Shown one piece after another: positions 10,984-21,114 of a stretch of 64,000 nt of DNA. Position numbers and translations under genes: made by a program. Source of the DNA: Beta vulgaris subsp. vulgaris. Its lineage: Eukaryota > Streptophyta > Magnoliopsida > Caryophyllales > Amaranthaceae. Position 1 is the first letter of the stretch, and each line of letters begins with the position of its first letter. The stretch covers positions 2,594,913 through 2,658,912 of the forward strand of contig NC_079205.1 of assembly GCF_026745355.1 (NCBI RefSeq), read 5' to 3'. A model generated the notes under the pieces. It was not told the DNA's origin. It saw nothing but the letters and a program-made list of their open reading frames with translations, and did not search any database.

Positions 10984-13900
10984 TTACACATAGAATCTTT
11001 TGAGATTGTCTAGGTTCCAAGGCCGAGCCAGGGGACCCCTTCGGGAGATTCGAGTCGGAATGTCCCTGGCTTGATGATTTCTGTAACCTTGTAAGGGCCG
11101 TCCCAATTTGCCCCCAACTTCCCTTTGAGATGGGAAAGTCCAGTGGCTTCGACCTTTCGGACGACCCAGTCGCCTAGACTGATTGGCTCGACTTACTCGC
11201 GGTTAAAATGCCTTGTGATTCTTTGCTTGTACCGGATGGCTTGTAGCAAAGCATTGCCTCGGGTTTCTGGCAATAGGTCTAAGTTGATGGGCTTTTCTTC
11301 TTCATTTTGGTCGAACTCATAGAATGTCATCCGAGGGGAAGGAATTCCCACCTCGACCGGAAGGACAGCCTCGCTTCCATAGACCAAGCCGAAAGGGGAG
11401 TGCCCCGTGGCTTCCTTTACCGTTGTTCGAGCCGACCAGAGTACTCCAGGTAGGTCGTCTACCCATGCCCCTTTAGCGGCATCAAGGGATTCTTGATACC
11501 CTTAGGACAATTTTATTAGCCGACTCGGCTTGCCCTTGGTCGTGAGGGGCGGAGACGCCGAAACCTTGTTTGAATGCCGAACCGGGACAATATCTCGAGT
11601 CGGCCCACTGTTGAACTGTCGGCCATTGTCTGATACCAAGGCTCTTGGAATTCCGAACCGGGTAATGATTTCCTCCATATGAACAACTGAACCTGCTTGT
11701 CAGTAATTGACGCCAGTGGCTCGGCTTCGGTCCACTTGGTGAAATAATCAATTGCCACAATTAGGAACTTCCTTTGCCCAGAAGCCGGGGGAAAAGGTCC
11801 GAGCAGGTCCATGCCCCACTTGTCGAAAGGCAGGACTGCTTGAATGGTGGTGAGGGGAGTGGCGGCGCCCTCGGTATGTCCGAGTGAATCTGGCAGGAGG
11901 GACACCGTCGGACTAAGTCCGAGGCATCAGCCTTTAAGGTAGGCCAATAGTACCCTGCTCTTAGCGCCTTTCCGGCTATAGTCCGACCCCCTTGATGGCT
12001 TCCGCAGGCTCCTTGGTGTATTTCTCGGAGGACATAATTTCCTTCCTCGGGAGTTATACATTTGAGGAGGGGATGAGTGAAAGACTTTTTATAGAGCTGC
12101 CTTTCATGCCAAAGGAACCAACCAGACTTATGCTTAATCCGGTCGGCTTCTTTAGGATCACTGGGTAAGGTCCCGTCTCGCAAGTACTCCACAATTTCAC
12201 CCATCCAGTTTGAGGATCGATTGAGTACGAGCTGCTCTTTAGCATTTATGCTAGGTTCCTTCAACATTCCCAAGTAATGGTTCTGGGGGCCGACCCCTCA
12301 GCAGAACTAGCCATCCGAGCCAGTGCATCAGCCTGCTGATTTTCCGAGCGAGGAATGTGGGTGATCCGGAATCCGGACAACCTTGCAATGACAGCTCGGG
12401 CTTTGGCCAAGTACATCCTCATGTTCTTCCTTGGCCTCATAGTCTCCGGAAATCTGACCCACTATGAGTTGTGAGTCGGACTTGGCTATGATTGAGGTTG
12501 CCCCAGCTAGGATGCATAGCTGATTCCGAGGATGAGAGCCTCATCTCGGCTTCATTGTTAGATCCGAGAAATTCGAACTTAACAGCATATTCAATTTTTT
12601 CTCCGACCGGAGGTTTGATGACCAATCCGGCTCCACACCACTCTTTGTGGATGACCCATCAACAACAATCCCACTCCTCTTGCGACCGACCGGGGGTCGA
12701 GTTGCGCATTCAGTGATGAAGTCAGCGAGTGCTTGGGCCTTGATGGCTCTTCGGGGCTCGAACTCGAGCCCAAAATCTGCTAACTGGTCTGCCCAATCAC
12801 TCATCCGACTCGAGTGATTTCTATTTTCAATAAGCTTCCGGAGTGGTTGTCCGGTTAGGACTTTGATGGGGTGTGCTTGAAAATAGGGCTTGAGCTTCCG
12901 GTGCCATACCAAGGCAAAGACCATTTTCTCAACATCGCTGTATTCGCCTCGGCCCCCCTATAGGCGTGGCTGATGAAGTACACGGTGTTGCTTTCCTTCT
13001 CGCTCGGCTATCAGGACGGCGCTAAGAGCGTAGTCCGAGACAGCCAAGTAGATAAACAGGGGTTCCCCCGGCAAGGGGGAGATTAATTTGGGCAAAGATG
13101 CCAAGTGATTCTTGAGGTCAGCGAAGGCTTGCTCGGCTTCGTCATCCCATGCGAACTCTTTTCGCTTCAGGGCCTTGAAGAACAGAAGCTTTTATCGGCC
13201 GACCGGGAGAGGAACCGACCGAGTGCCGCTAAGCAGCCGGTTAGGCGCTGTACTTCCCGAACATTCCGAGGCGATTTCATTTCTAAGACCGCTTTGATTT
13301 TGTCCGGGTTGGCCTCTATACCTCTCTCATCTACTAGAAATCCGAGGCACTTTCCCCCTTTAACTCCGAAGACGCATTTTTTAGGGTTGAGCATCATTCG
13401 GTATTTCCTTAGGGTGCTCAGCGTTTCTTTCAGATCTGCAGGTGATCCGACTGGGCCTTGCTTTTGACTATCATATCGTCAACATATACCTCAATGTTCC
13501 GACCCAATTGGTCGCTGAAGATTTTGTTACGGTACGCTGATATGTCGCCCCGGCATTTTTGAGGCCGAATGGCATCATTTTGTAGCAGTAGACACCCTGA
13601 GGAGTGATGAACGCGTATGAACCCTATCCTTCTCGGCCATGGGAATTTGATGATAGCCGGCATTTGCATCCATGAAGCTGAGAAGGGCGTGCCCTGCCGT
13701 TGAATCGACCAGCCTATCGATCTTTGGCAAAGGGTGATTGTCTTTTGGGCAGGCTTTGTTTAAGTCGGTGAAGTCGACACACATTCGCCATGCCCCACTC
13801 GGCTTTTTGACCAAAACCACATTGGCTAGCCATTCCGAGTATTGACACTCTTCTATGAAACCCGCCTCGAGCAGCTTCTTGACTTCTGCTGCTGCCGCGG

Positions 13901-14505
13901 CATTTCTTTCGGGACCTTGGTGCCTGAGCTTCTGCTTGATAGGTCTGAACCCCTCTTTGATGTTAAGCTCATGGCACATGATTTTCGGGTCGAGCCCCGG
14001 CATTTCTGTGGCCTCATAGGCAAAGACATCTTGGTACTCCGTGAGCACTTGGATGATATCTTGCCTTGTTTGCGGGTCCATGGCCTTGCCTACCCTGACA
14101 GTCCGACCGGGGTCCTGGCCGATCGCGACTTCTTCGTCCTCTTCGGCTGGTTGAGGACGTTCTATTGCTTGGGGTTTTCAGTTATGTACACCCCGAGGCT
14201 CGTTGAGGGCTGACCCCCTTCATATTTCTTTTTTTCGAGTCCTTTTGGACGTCGTTGTCCGAGTCCTTTTGGACGTCGGTATTTTTGAGGCTATTCACAT
14301 AGCACTCTCTTGCGGCCTGTTGGTCGCCTTGAATTTTTCCTACCTTCCCGTCATCAGTCTCAAACTGCAAGAGGAGCTGGTAGGTGGAGATGGCGGCCTT
14401 GGCCTTGTTTAGCATGGGCCTCCCCATTATTATGTTGTAAGGCAAAGGGATGTCTACCACCAAGAAGTCGATCGGTAGGCTTCTCCCCTTACCCTTTTCA
14501 CCCAT
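10984..14505 (-). pseudogene. pol (protease, RT, RNase H, integrase) of the first Tat element, frameshifted
   Basis: Read on the minus strand, the domains are in order. Protease end with [16 protein letters not shown] (about 14440). RT starting near 14081 with RMCVDFTDLNKACPKD and the catalytic YVDD ([14 protein letters not shown], about 13480). Connection and RNase H start (VVDGSS, about 12640). The integrase HHCC zinc domain (REIHQGACGSHQGG ... CPSCQIH, about 11900-12090). The integrase core with WGMDLLGPF (about 11815) and SDNGRQF (about 11620). The C-terminal GDWVVRKVEATGLSHLKGKL segment, ending at a TAA at 10984-10986. The order protease-RT-RNaseH-integrase defines Ty3/gypsy. Several single-base frameshifts break the frame. 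Protease N-terminal active-site residues were not identified. Confidence 0.9.
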
Positions 14506-14681
14506 CCGAGTGGGTAATTTATTGATCCGACCGGTGGACAGAGTTGCCCCCGAAGCCTATGAGCGGCTGAGCCATGGGGTAACATCCCGTTCGGTGTACT
14601 TCAGCTTTTTGAGGCAGTCAAGGGTGATTATATCAGCGGATGAGCCGCTATCCACCAATACCCTCTTCACCTTTGTATTCG

Positions 14682-16512
14682 CTACCTTGAGCTCGATGAC
14701 AAGGGGGTCGTCGTGCGGAACCGCAACGTCCGACTAGGTTCCCCAAATGTCATGACGGGGCAGCTTGCTCGGGGGAGCTGAACATCAAGCACCTGATGTT
14801 TAAGGTTCTGGAGGTGAGCCTTGCGCGCTCGGCCGGTTAGGCCTCCCGACGCAAATCCTCCAGCGATGACACCAATGAAGCCTTCGGTGTCCCCACTGTT
14901 CGACTGACCCACCTTTTGCTTTCCCTTTTCCTCGCTCGAACGCTTGAGGTAGTGGTTGAGCTTGCCCTGGTCGGCCAGACCGTTCAAGGATTTCTTGAGC
15001 TCCCGACAGTCATTGGTGGTGTGACCACATTCCTTGTGGTAGTCACACCACAAACTTTTGTCCCTCCGAGACGATGACGTCCGGATGGGCGTTGGCCTGG
15101 GAAGCCAATTTTTGTCCCGGATGCCAAAGTAGATTTCCTTCCGTTTTTATTGAATCGGGGGTCGTTGCCATTATCAGTGAGCCGATCCCCTCGGCCCCCT
15201 GTTCTTTGATGCTTAGGCTGACCCGCGTGATTCCCTTCATCCTTCCTTTTCTTGCCAACCTCGTCCGAGTAACGGCAGATATCCGTTGCTTGGATGAATC
15301 TTTGAGCCCGAGCCATGGCTTCCGAGTAAGTTTTGACTTCATTCTCGGCTAATGACCATCTGAGCCGACCCGGTTGGAGGCCGGACATGAGGGCAGCGAA
15401 GGCTACAGCGTCCTGTAGGTCGGTTATTTTGAGAGACTCTTCGTTGAACCTCTTGATGTAGTCCGACAAGGATTCATTCTTGTCTTGCTTCACCCCCATG
15501 AGGTGAAGGCTGGTTTTTCTTTGCCTCTTTCCCGCTACGAACTGATGGATGAAGAGGTGCTCCAATATGGCGAAGTCAGTGATGACCCCCGCCGGCAGTT
15601 CTTGGAACCAATTCAGAGCCAACCCTCTAAGGGTGGTAGGGAAGAAGCGGCACCAAGTGGCCTCGCAGCTTGTCTGCACGCTCATTTGAGCCTTGTAACT
15701 AGCCATATGGTCATCTGGGTCGGTTAGGCCCGCAAATGGCTCGATCAGGGGGTTTTAATTTTACCCGGAGGTTGGGTCCCTAGGATTTCCTGACTGAAGG
15801 GATCAGGAACTTGAGCCCTCCTCCAGCTAGCCTAGGGGCTGAGAATGAGCCGAGTCCCCTTGGCCCTCTCGGTCATTTGCTTTCTTCCTGAGGAATCCCG
15901 AGCGTCATAGCCTTGGCTGAGGCGCTTCTTGTTGTTAAGGAATTCCGGGCATCTTGGGGTTTCCGACCCGCACCCCCCTTGGGGATTTAGATACATGGGT
16001 CTCTGCATGCTGACGGGCCGACCCTGTCGCCGGACTTTTCCCTTTCCCGGTGGCTCGGGTCTCTCGCATCGGACCGTGGCCGGCTAGGCTGGGTCTCGAT
16101 TAGAACGAGAGTTGTCCCTCTGAGAGCGGACGACCGTGCGCTCCCTGGGTTCATGCTGATTGAGGGACGACTTGTTGTGGTTGCCTCTGCTGAAGCATGG
16201 CCATCATGTCCATCATACCCTTTTGGAATGTCTCCTGGAGCTGAGCCGTGATAAGGGCCAGGTCAGACGCAAAGAGCGGCTGAGGCTCCACATGCTGGAT
16301 ATGCTGGGATACTGACCGAGGGTCCAAAGTTTGGACGGTAGGTGACCTCCGAGCCGGTGAGGGAGTCCGCTCGGCCTCTCGGTTATGCGCAGGCGAATGG
16401 CCTCGCTCCGGTCGGGGATTGGGGATCCCGATTATGGCGGGCGAGTGGCCTCTCTCTGGCCGAGAGACCTGCTCGGAGGCTGGCTTGCCGCGAGTTTTTT
16501 GGTTGGTGCCAT
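14682..16512 (-). pseudogene. gag of the first Tat element, frameshifted
   Basis: The minus-strand start ATG is probably at 16510-16512 (MAPTKK...), followed by a Pro/Arg/Ser-rich region. The retrotransposon gag domain is at 14984-15706 (RGLALNWFQELPAGVITDF, then LSDYIKRFNEESLKI). A zinc-knuckle-like WCDYHKECGHTTNDCRELK follows near 15050. This is the nucleocapsid and particle protein of the element. At least two frame changes separate the blocks. Confidence 0.88.
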
Positions 16513-16588
16513 GGTCAATTGGCGTTCTGAGCTGAGTAGCTGATGAATAAATCTGAGTGAGTGGTGGCGAAGTAACTTTTTGTACTAT

Positions 16589-16608
16589 CCCCACAGACGG
16601 CGCCAAAC
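16589..16608 (-). other. Primer-binding site of the first Tat element
   Basis: Directly inside the 5' LTR, the minus strand reads GTTTGGCGCCGTCTGTGGGG. The TTTGGCGCC...GGGG form is typical of plant Ty3/gypsy primer-binding sites. Confidence 0.8.
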
Positions 16609-17011
16609 TGTTTCTGTCTAGAAATTAAGGGTTCGATTCCTTTGCTTAGGGAGTACCGGGTCAGATTCGAATGTCCTGAGTCAAAGTCCGTACGCCGGAA
16701 TCCTGCAAAAGTAACGGTTAGACTGCCCCGGGGGTTGTTCCGGGATCGCCTCTCCGACGCTCAAGTCAGTGATCAAGCTTAGAGAGATAAAGTCTAGAGA
16801 GAGATGCTCTGGTTTGTTAGGTAAGAATTCAATACCTTCTCATTGATGAGGGGGTTGAGTATTTATAGTGCTTGGATATCCCAACTGTAGGCCAGCTGGG
16901 GGCACTGACAGCTGGAATGCACCATCACGGGTGGGGCCCACTGGAGGCTCTAAGGCATTTAATGGGCTGGATTATCCTTGGTAAGCTTGTACCAGGAAAT
17001 AAGCCCAAACA
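16609..17011 (-). repeat. 5' LTR (403 bp) of the first Tat element
   Basis: Pairs with 5459-5865. Contains TATTTATAGTGCT (about 16860), an AT-rich stretch in the promoter-bearing LTR, and ends TG...CA. Differences from the other LTR include both transitions and a few single-base indels. Confidence 0.92.
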
Positions 17012-17029
17012 ATATATAATGTTACTCTA

Positions 17030-17129
17030 ATCAAGGATATCTTGGCCTAATGGTTAACATTGAGGTGGTGTGAACGATAGGTCACATATGCAAATCTCCC
17101 TTTGTTTGTATTTTGTATTGCCTTCGTAG

Positions 17130-17134
<5 letters not shown>
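17030..17134 (+). mobile_element. tRNA-derived SINE, copy 1
   Basis: Starts TCAAGGATATCTTGGCC and contains an A-box-like TGGCCTAATGGTTAA and a B-box-like GGTCACATATGCAAATC. It ends CTTCGTAGCTCAT before a TA microsatellite. It is closely related to the minus-strand copy at 44415-44529, which has clear target duplications, so the family is supported by two copies. It adjoins the right edge of the first Tat element. Confidence 0.75.
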
Positions 17135-17176
<42 letters not shown>

Positions 17177-17205
17177 ATATATATAATATATATATATATA
17201 TATAG
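17133..17205. repeat. TA microsatellite
   Basis: Almost pure TA dinucleotide with two slips, directly at the 3' end of the SINE. Confidence 0.95.
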
Positions 17206-17439
17206 TGTTACTATCAAATAAGTAGATGAATTTATGAATTGTTACGAGTGTTGACTTCCTTTCTTAATTATTGTAAATTCTACTTCCATGTTAATTTTTA
17301 TTGTAAAATAAATAACATAATAAAAAATTTCCTTTTCGTTCCAAATATTCATTTCTAGATTCGGCATAGCAATGGAAGAAGACAAAACTAATGAGAAGGT
17401 AATTAATTGAATAGAGAATACAAATTGAAATTAAAAAAA

Positions 17440-17860
17440 TTGTATCTGACCCTTATTAGATATATGAAATTGAAATATTGGATGTTTGGACATACGTACA
17501 TAGAGGAAGTGCGAAATAGAGATGGACAATGGAAGCTTTACTAGACTTAATTCTGTAAATTCGAAACAGAAAAATTGTTTCTAACCCTTATTTTATTTTT
17601 ATCTAAGGTAAGATGATGAAGGTGCTCACTTAAAAATAAGGGAAATTCTCAATGTGTTTCATGAGGTTTGATTTCTAAACTTTAGGATTGCGAGGTGAGG
17701 AGTGATGCAACTACTCCGCCACCTCAATCTTTGCATTTAACCCTTTATTAAATACACAAATATGAATTTGAAATATTGGATGTTTGGACTTACGACATAG
17801 AGGAAGTGCGAAAAAGAGATGGACACTAAAAGACTTACTAATTTTAATCCAACGCTAGCT
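17440..17860. repeat. Local direct repeats (GAAGTGCGAAA family)
   Basis: Bases about 17440-17560 and 17735-17860 share a block containing GAAATATTGGATGTTTGGAC and AGAGGAAGTGCGAAA followed by AGATGGACA. A third, shorter copy is near 18625-18690, beyond the copia-type LTR. This suggests a local duplication later split by an insertion. Confidence 0.7.
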
Positions 17861-17987
17861 TATATGCTTCAAACGTTACCTACTATAACAACATTTCACA
17901 AAAGCTATCCATGATCTACCCTAATCTCTACCCACTACCATAGTCGCTACCTCACCAAATAGTCCTAATTTTCCTTAAGTAACTTTT

Positions 17988-18559
17988 TGACTTGTTCAAC
18001 CTGTTAATTATGACTTGAAATCTTGTGAATGGCATAAGGCTAACTTTGAATGCACATATCTCTCAATCTATAAAAGATTTTGATGTGATTCAAATTGCAG
18101 GTGATAGCTTGTTCAAAGAGCTTTCCAACGATAGGTCATATGCCCAATTTCGATGAAAAACGAGAAAGTTATAACTGTTTTACGAAGAACTGATGAAGCT
18201 GTTTCGTCCCCGGCCCGACCGGGCGGATTTCGCCCGATCCGGTCGGGCGGTGCGCGGTTTTAAGCGCTGAACGTGTTTTTCGATATGTTTTTCGTTTTAA
18301 AGTTATCTTTTAGGGTTTGTACGGGGTTTCTTATATTATAAGAGGGCTTCCTAGTGTTCATTATCATCAACACAACTTATGAAACACTTTTAGCCTCTAG
18401 ATTTAGGACTCCTTGTATTGCTCTTTCTGATTTTTTCCCCCACATGTGGATGTAGGTCAAATTTGACTGAACCACGTAAATCCTTGTGTTCTTTGTTTGT
18501 TCATCTTTATTATTTTCTCACCTTTATTATTTCATTAATTTTCTGTTCCGCATTAAACA
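17988..18559 (+). mobile_element. Solo LTR, Ty1/copia-like
   Basis: The stretch has the look of a plant copia LTR: a GC-rich palindromic segment (GGCCCGACCGGGCGG, about 18212), a TATTATAAGAGGGC promoter-like region near 18333, then TGAACCACGTAAATCCTTGTG and a TTCCGCATTAAACA end. No gag or pol follows. The left border is a guess and no target duplication could be matched. Confidence 0.55.
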
Positions 18560-18885
18560 AACTACAACACCCTATTTCCTAACACAACCTCTACCCGCTA
18601 TCTAAAACGTTGATGTCAAACAGGGCTATAGAAGAAGTGCGAAAAAAAGATGGACAATTCAAGACTTACTAGACTTTCAATCCTATTTATGAGTAATTTA
18701 ATAAACCTTGTAAGTTTAGACATAAAAGAAGTTTCTGCTTATGTTGTCCATCCACTCATGACTCATCAAATGAATGAAAGCCATGCTCCACTGTGGTCCA
18801 TATGCTTAGCTGAAAGTCAAGTTGAATACTTAAATCAAGCCATGCGCTATCAATTCTAATTCATATACTTCGAACTTGTTCATTG

Positions 18886-18890
18886 ACTTC
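18886..18890. repeat. Target-site duplication of the second Tat element
   Basis: ACTTC here and again at 28306-28310, exactly flanking the two LTRs. Confidence 0.93.
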
Positions 18891-19534
18891 TGTTATGTCC
18901 TAAAAATCTTGCTAAGCTGAATCTGCAGGATATAGATCCGTCCCAGCTAGAAGTTATCAGGTAGCAGCTACAGCAAGCAGAAACGAAGGGAGTTGAATAA
19001 ATTTGATTCAAAGAGCATTGGATACTGATCAAGATCAAGTCAAATAATGTTGTTGCGCCTACAAAATAGGGTTGACAAAGTCATTAAGCAGAAGTGGAGA
19101 TACTCCTTGATATTAGGAGATCATGGCACCATATTAGGAGATTAGTTATGCAACGTAAACATGTAAAGCAACGTTACAATAAATGTATGGATATAAATAG
19201 GAGTAGAAGTATTGGGGAAAGGCAGTTCATAAACATTGCTTACATTAGAACACTTCCATTTACTTTCACAAATATCAACAAGTGTATTTAGTATAAGCTA
19301 CAAGCTGCTAGCTGCTAGCTATAAGTTGTAATTTCCTACATAGTGGATTGGTGGACTCAATTCCACCCGCGGTTTTTACCCTCCTCTTGGGGTTTTCCGC
19401 GTCACCATTTCTTGGTGTCTCTGTTTTCTCTTTGCATCCTCTTTTAATTTCGTAGCTAGCATCCCTTGTTATTGCATCTCCATTAGCTGTAGATCCTCAG
19501 CTAAGTTCTGCCTGATCAGAATTTGGCATAAACA
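18891..19534 (+). repeat. 5' LTR (644 bp) of the second Tat element
   Basis: Nearly identical to 27661-28305. Contains GGATATAAATAGGAG at about 19188, a good TATA box for the genomic RNA. Confidence 0.95.
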
Positions 19535-19554
19535 GTTTGGCGCCCACCGTGGGG
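19535..19554 (+). other. Primer-binding site of the second Tat element
   Basis: GTTTGGCGCCCACCGTGGGG immediately follows the 5' LTR, the common plant Ty3/gypsy form. Confidence 0.85.
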
Positions 19555-19612
19555 CTCTACAGCTAAACTCTCATAACAAATCCCAAAAGAAACACTTCAA
19601 CCCAACTTTGAA

Positions 19613-20998
19613 ATGGCTGACGATTCTGCTGAGGCAATGAAAGCGGCTTGCTGAAGGCTCAGGAAGACCTTCACCGCACTCAATCTGAGGCCCAGCAGCC
19701 ATTGACAGCCTCAGGAAAGAGTTGGACTCTGTCAAAAGTAACAAAACACCCAAACAGCGTATCCGGAACATAATTCCTAAAGCGCTTAATCTCGAAGATT
19801 CCGAGGCCAGCGAAGGTGAAGATGGAGCAGCTAGATCCGACGATGAAGCAGATGAAGCTGATCCCACAGCCAGGAAAATGGCGCTCCTAGAATCTCAGAA
19901 CAGGAAAATACTTCGCATGCTGACGAAGCTACCTGGAGCACCTACCCCTTGGCTGAAGAATCTCCTGATGGCTACGCCCAATCCCCCTTCGTGGAAGAAA
20001 TCGCAAGAGCCAGGATTCCCAAAAAGATCAACGTGACCCAGCCTCACAAGCTGTATGATGGAGCTGCGGATCCCTATGACCATGTGGCTCAATATAAACA
20101 GAAGATGTGGACTCTGTCCATTCCTGAGCATCTGCTAGAAGCCACCATGTGCAAGTCCTTCGGGGCCACCCTATCTGGACCGCTTTACAATGGCTGATAA
20201 GTCTTAAGCCAGGTAGCATTCAAAATTTTGCTGCTTTAATTAACAAGTTTTATATGCAGTTTGCAAGCAGCAGAATCCTAGAGAAGCACACCGGCGACTT
20301 GTACCGCATCACCCAGAAAGCCAATGAAGCTGTGAGGCAGTACCTAGATCGATTCAACAAGGAAATGATCTCTGTCAAGAACCTGGATGTTCCCACAGCT
20401 ATCGAAGCATTCAGGAGAGGACTAACCTATAAATCTAGATTGTATTATGAATTGACCAGGTACCCATGTGGCACATTCGAAGAGGTCAGGGCCAGAGCTA
20501 TGGCTGAGATACGTGTCGAGGAGGACGAGGCGTCCAGGTACGTAAGCGAGCCTAGCTATGATCGGAAATCCCAGAACCAGAAGAAGACTGATTGGCGCCA
20601 TCAACCATATCAGAAGCGCGAAAGTAATAACGTAGCCAGCAAGGCCACAGGTAATCATCTAACAACGATTACCCTTCCATTGCTTCCTACTGTTTTAACG
20701 TGGATGCAGGAGGCGTAGTAAACGCACTAGAAAAGCTGGGAACCACGTTAGGTGGCCTCGCAAAAGCGACAGACCAGCAGCGAGAAGGACACCACCAAGT
20801 GGTGTAGCTACCATGGCGACCATGGCCATCGAACAGAAGAATGCAATGCTCTCAAAAAGGAGGTGGCATGGCTGCTCAAGAAGGGCTATCTCGAGCACTT
20901 GATGGGGAAGAAGGGGCAGCAAGAAGATAAAGCTGGCCCCAGCCAGCAACAGCCTCTCCGCCACCTGAGCCCCTGCACGATAAGGTAATCAATTCTAT
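19613..20998 (+). pseudogene. gag of the second Tat element, frameshifted
   Basis: The start ATG is at 19613 (MADDSAEAMKAA), but a frame break comes after about 14 codons. An acidic segment follows (NLEDSEASEGEDGAARSDDE). The gag core is split between frames at about 20150-20200, with LTYKSRLYYELTRYPCGTF near 20420, and a zinc-knuckle-like WCSYHGDHGHRTEECNALK lies near 20797. At least three single-base frame changes are needed to read through, so no full Gag is encoded as the sequence stands. Confidence 0.88.
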
Positions 20999-21114
20999 CT
21001 CTGGAGGTTCAGAAATATGTGGACTAACATACTCTGCAGCCAAGAGTTTGCTCGAGAAGGTTCCAAAATGCACCTAGCCCGCTGAGGAGTGCTGAAGAGA
21101 AAAAGCTCAGAAGC

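Larger units (their letters stand above)
5459..17011 (-). mobile_element. Ty3/gypsy LTR retrotransposon, Tat lineage (Retand/Ogre-like), with antisense ORF
   Basis: An 11.6-kb element lying in minus orientation. The LTRs at 5459-5865 and 16609-17011 both start TGTTTCTGTCTAG and end CCCAAACA on the plus strand. The primer-binding site adjoins the right LTR; gag, protease, RT, RNase H and integrase follow leftward. Then come an ORF on the opposite strand (8154-10627), its promoter-like region and two tandem arrays, and last the 3' LTR. Gene order and the antisense extra ORF downstream of integrase are features described for Tat-lineage elements. LTRs differ by about a dozen substitutions in roughly 400 bp by eye (around 3%), mostly transitions. 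Target duplication is unclear because both flanks are TATATAAT-like. Numerous frameshifts make the element non-autonomous now. Confidence 0.92.

Noticed and set aside
16151..16606. 151-residue minus-strand frame starting inside the primer-binding site
   Set aside because: Its first codon is TTG within the primer-binding site. The first real ATG for gag is at 16512 and the frame is shifted soon after.
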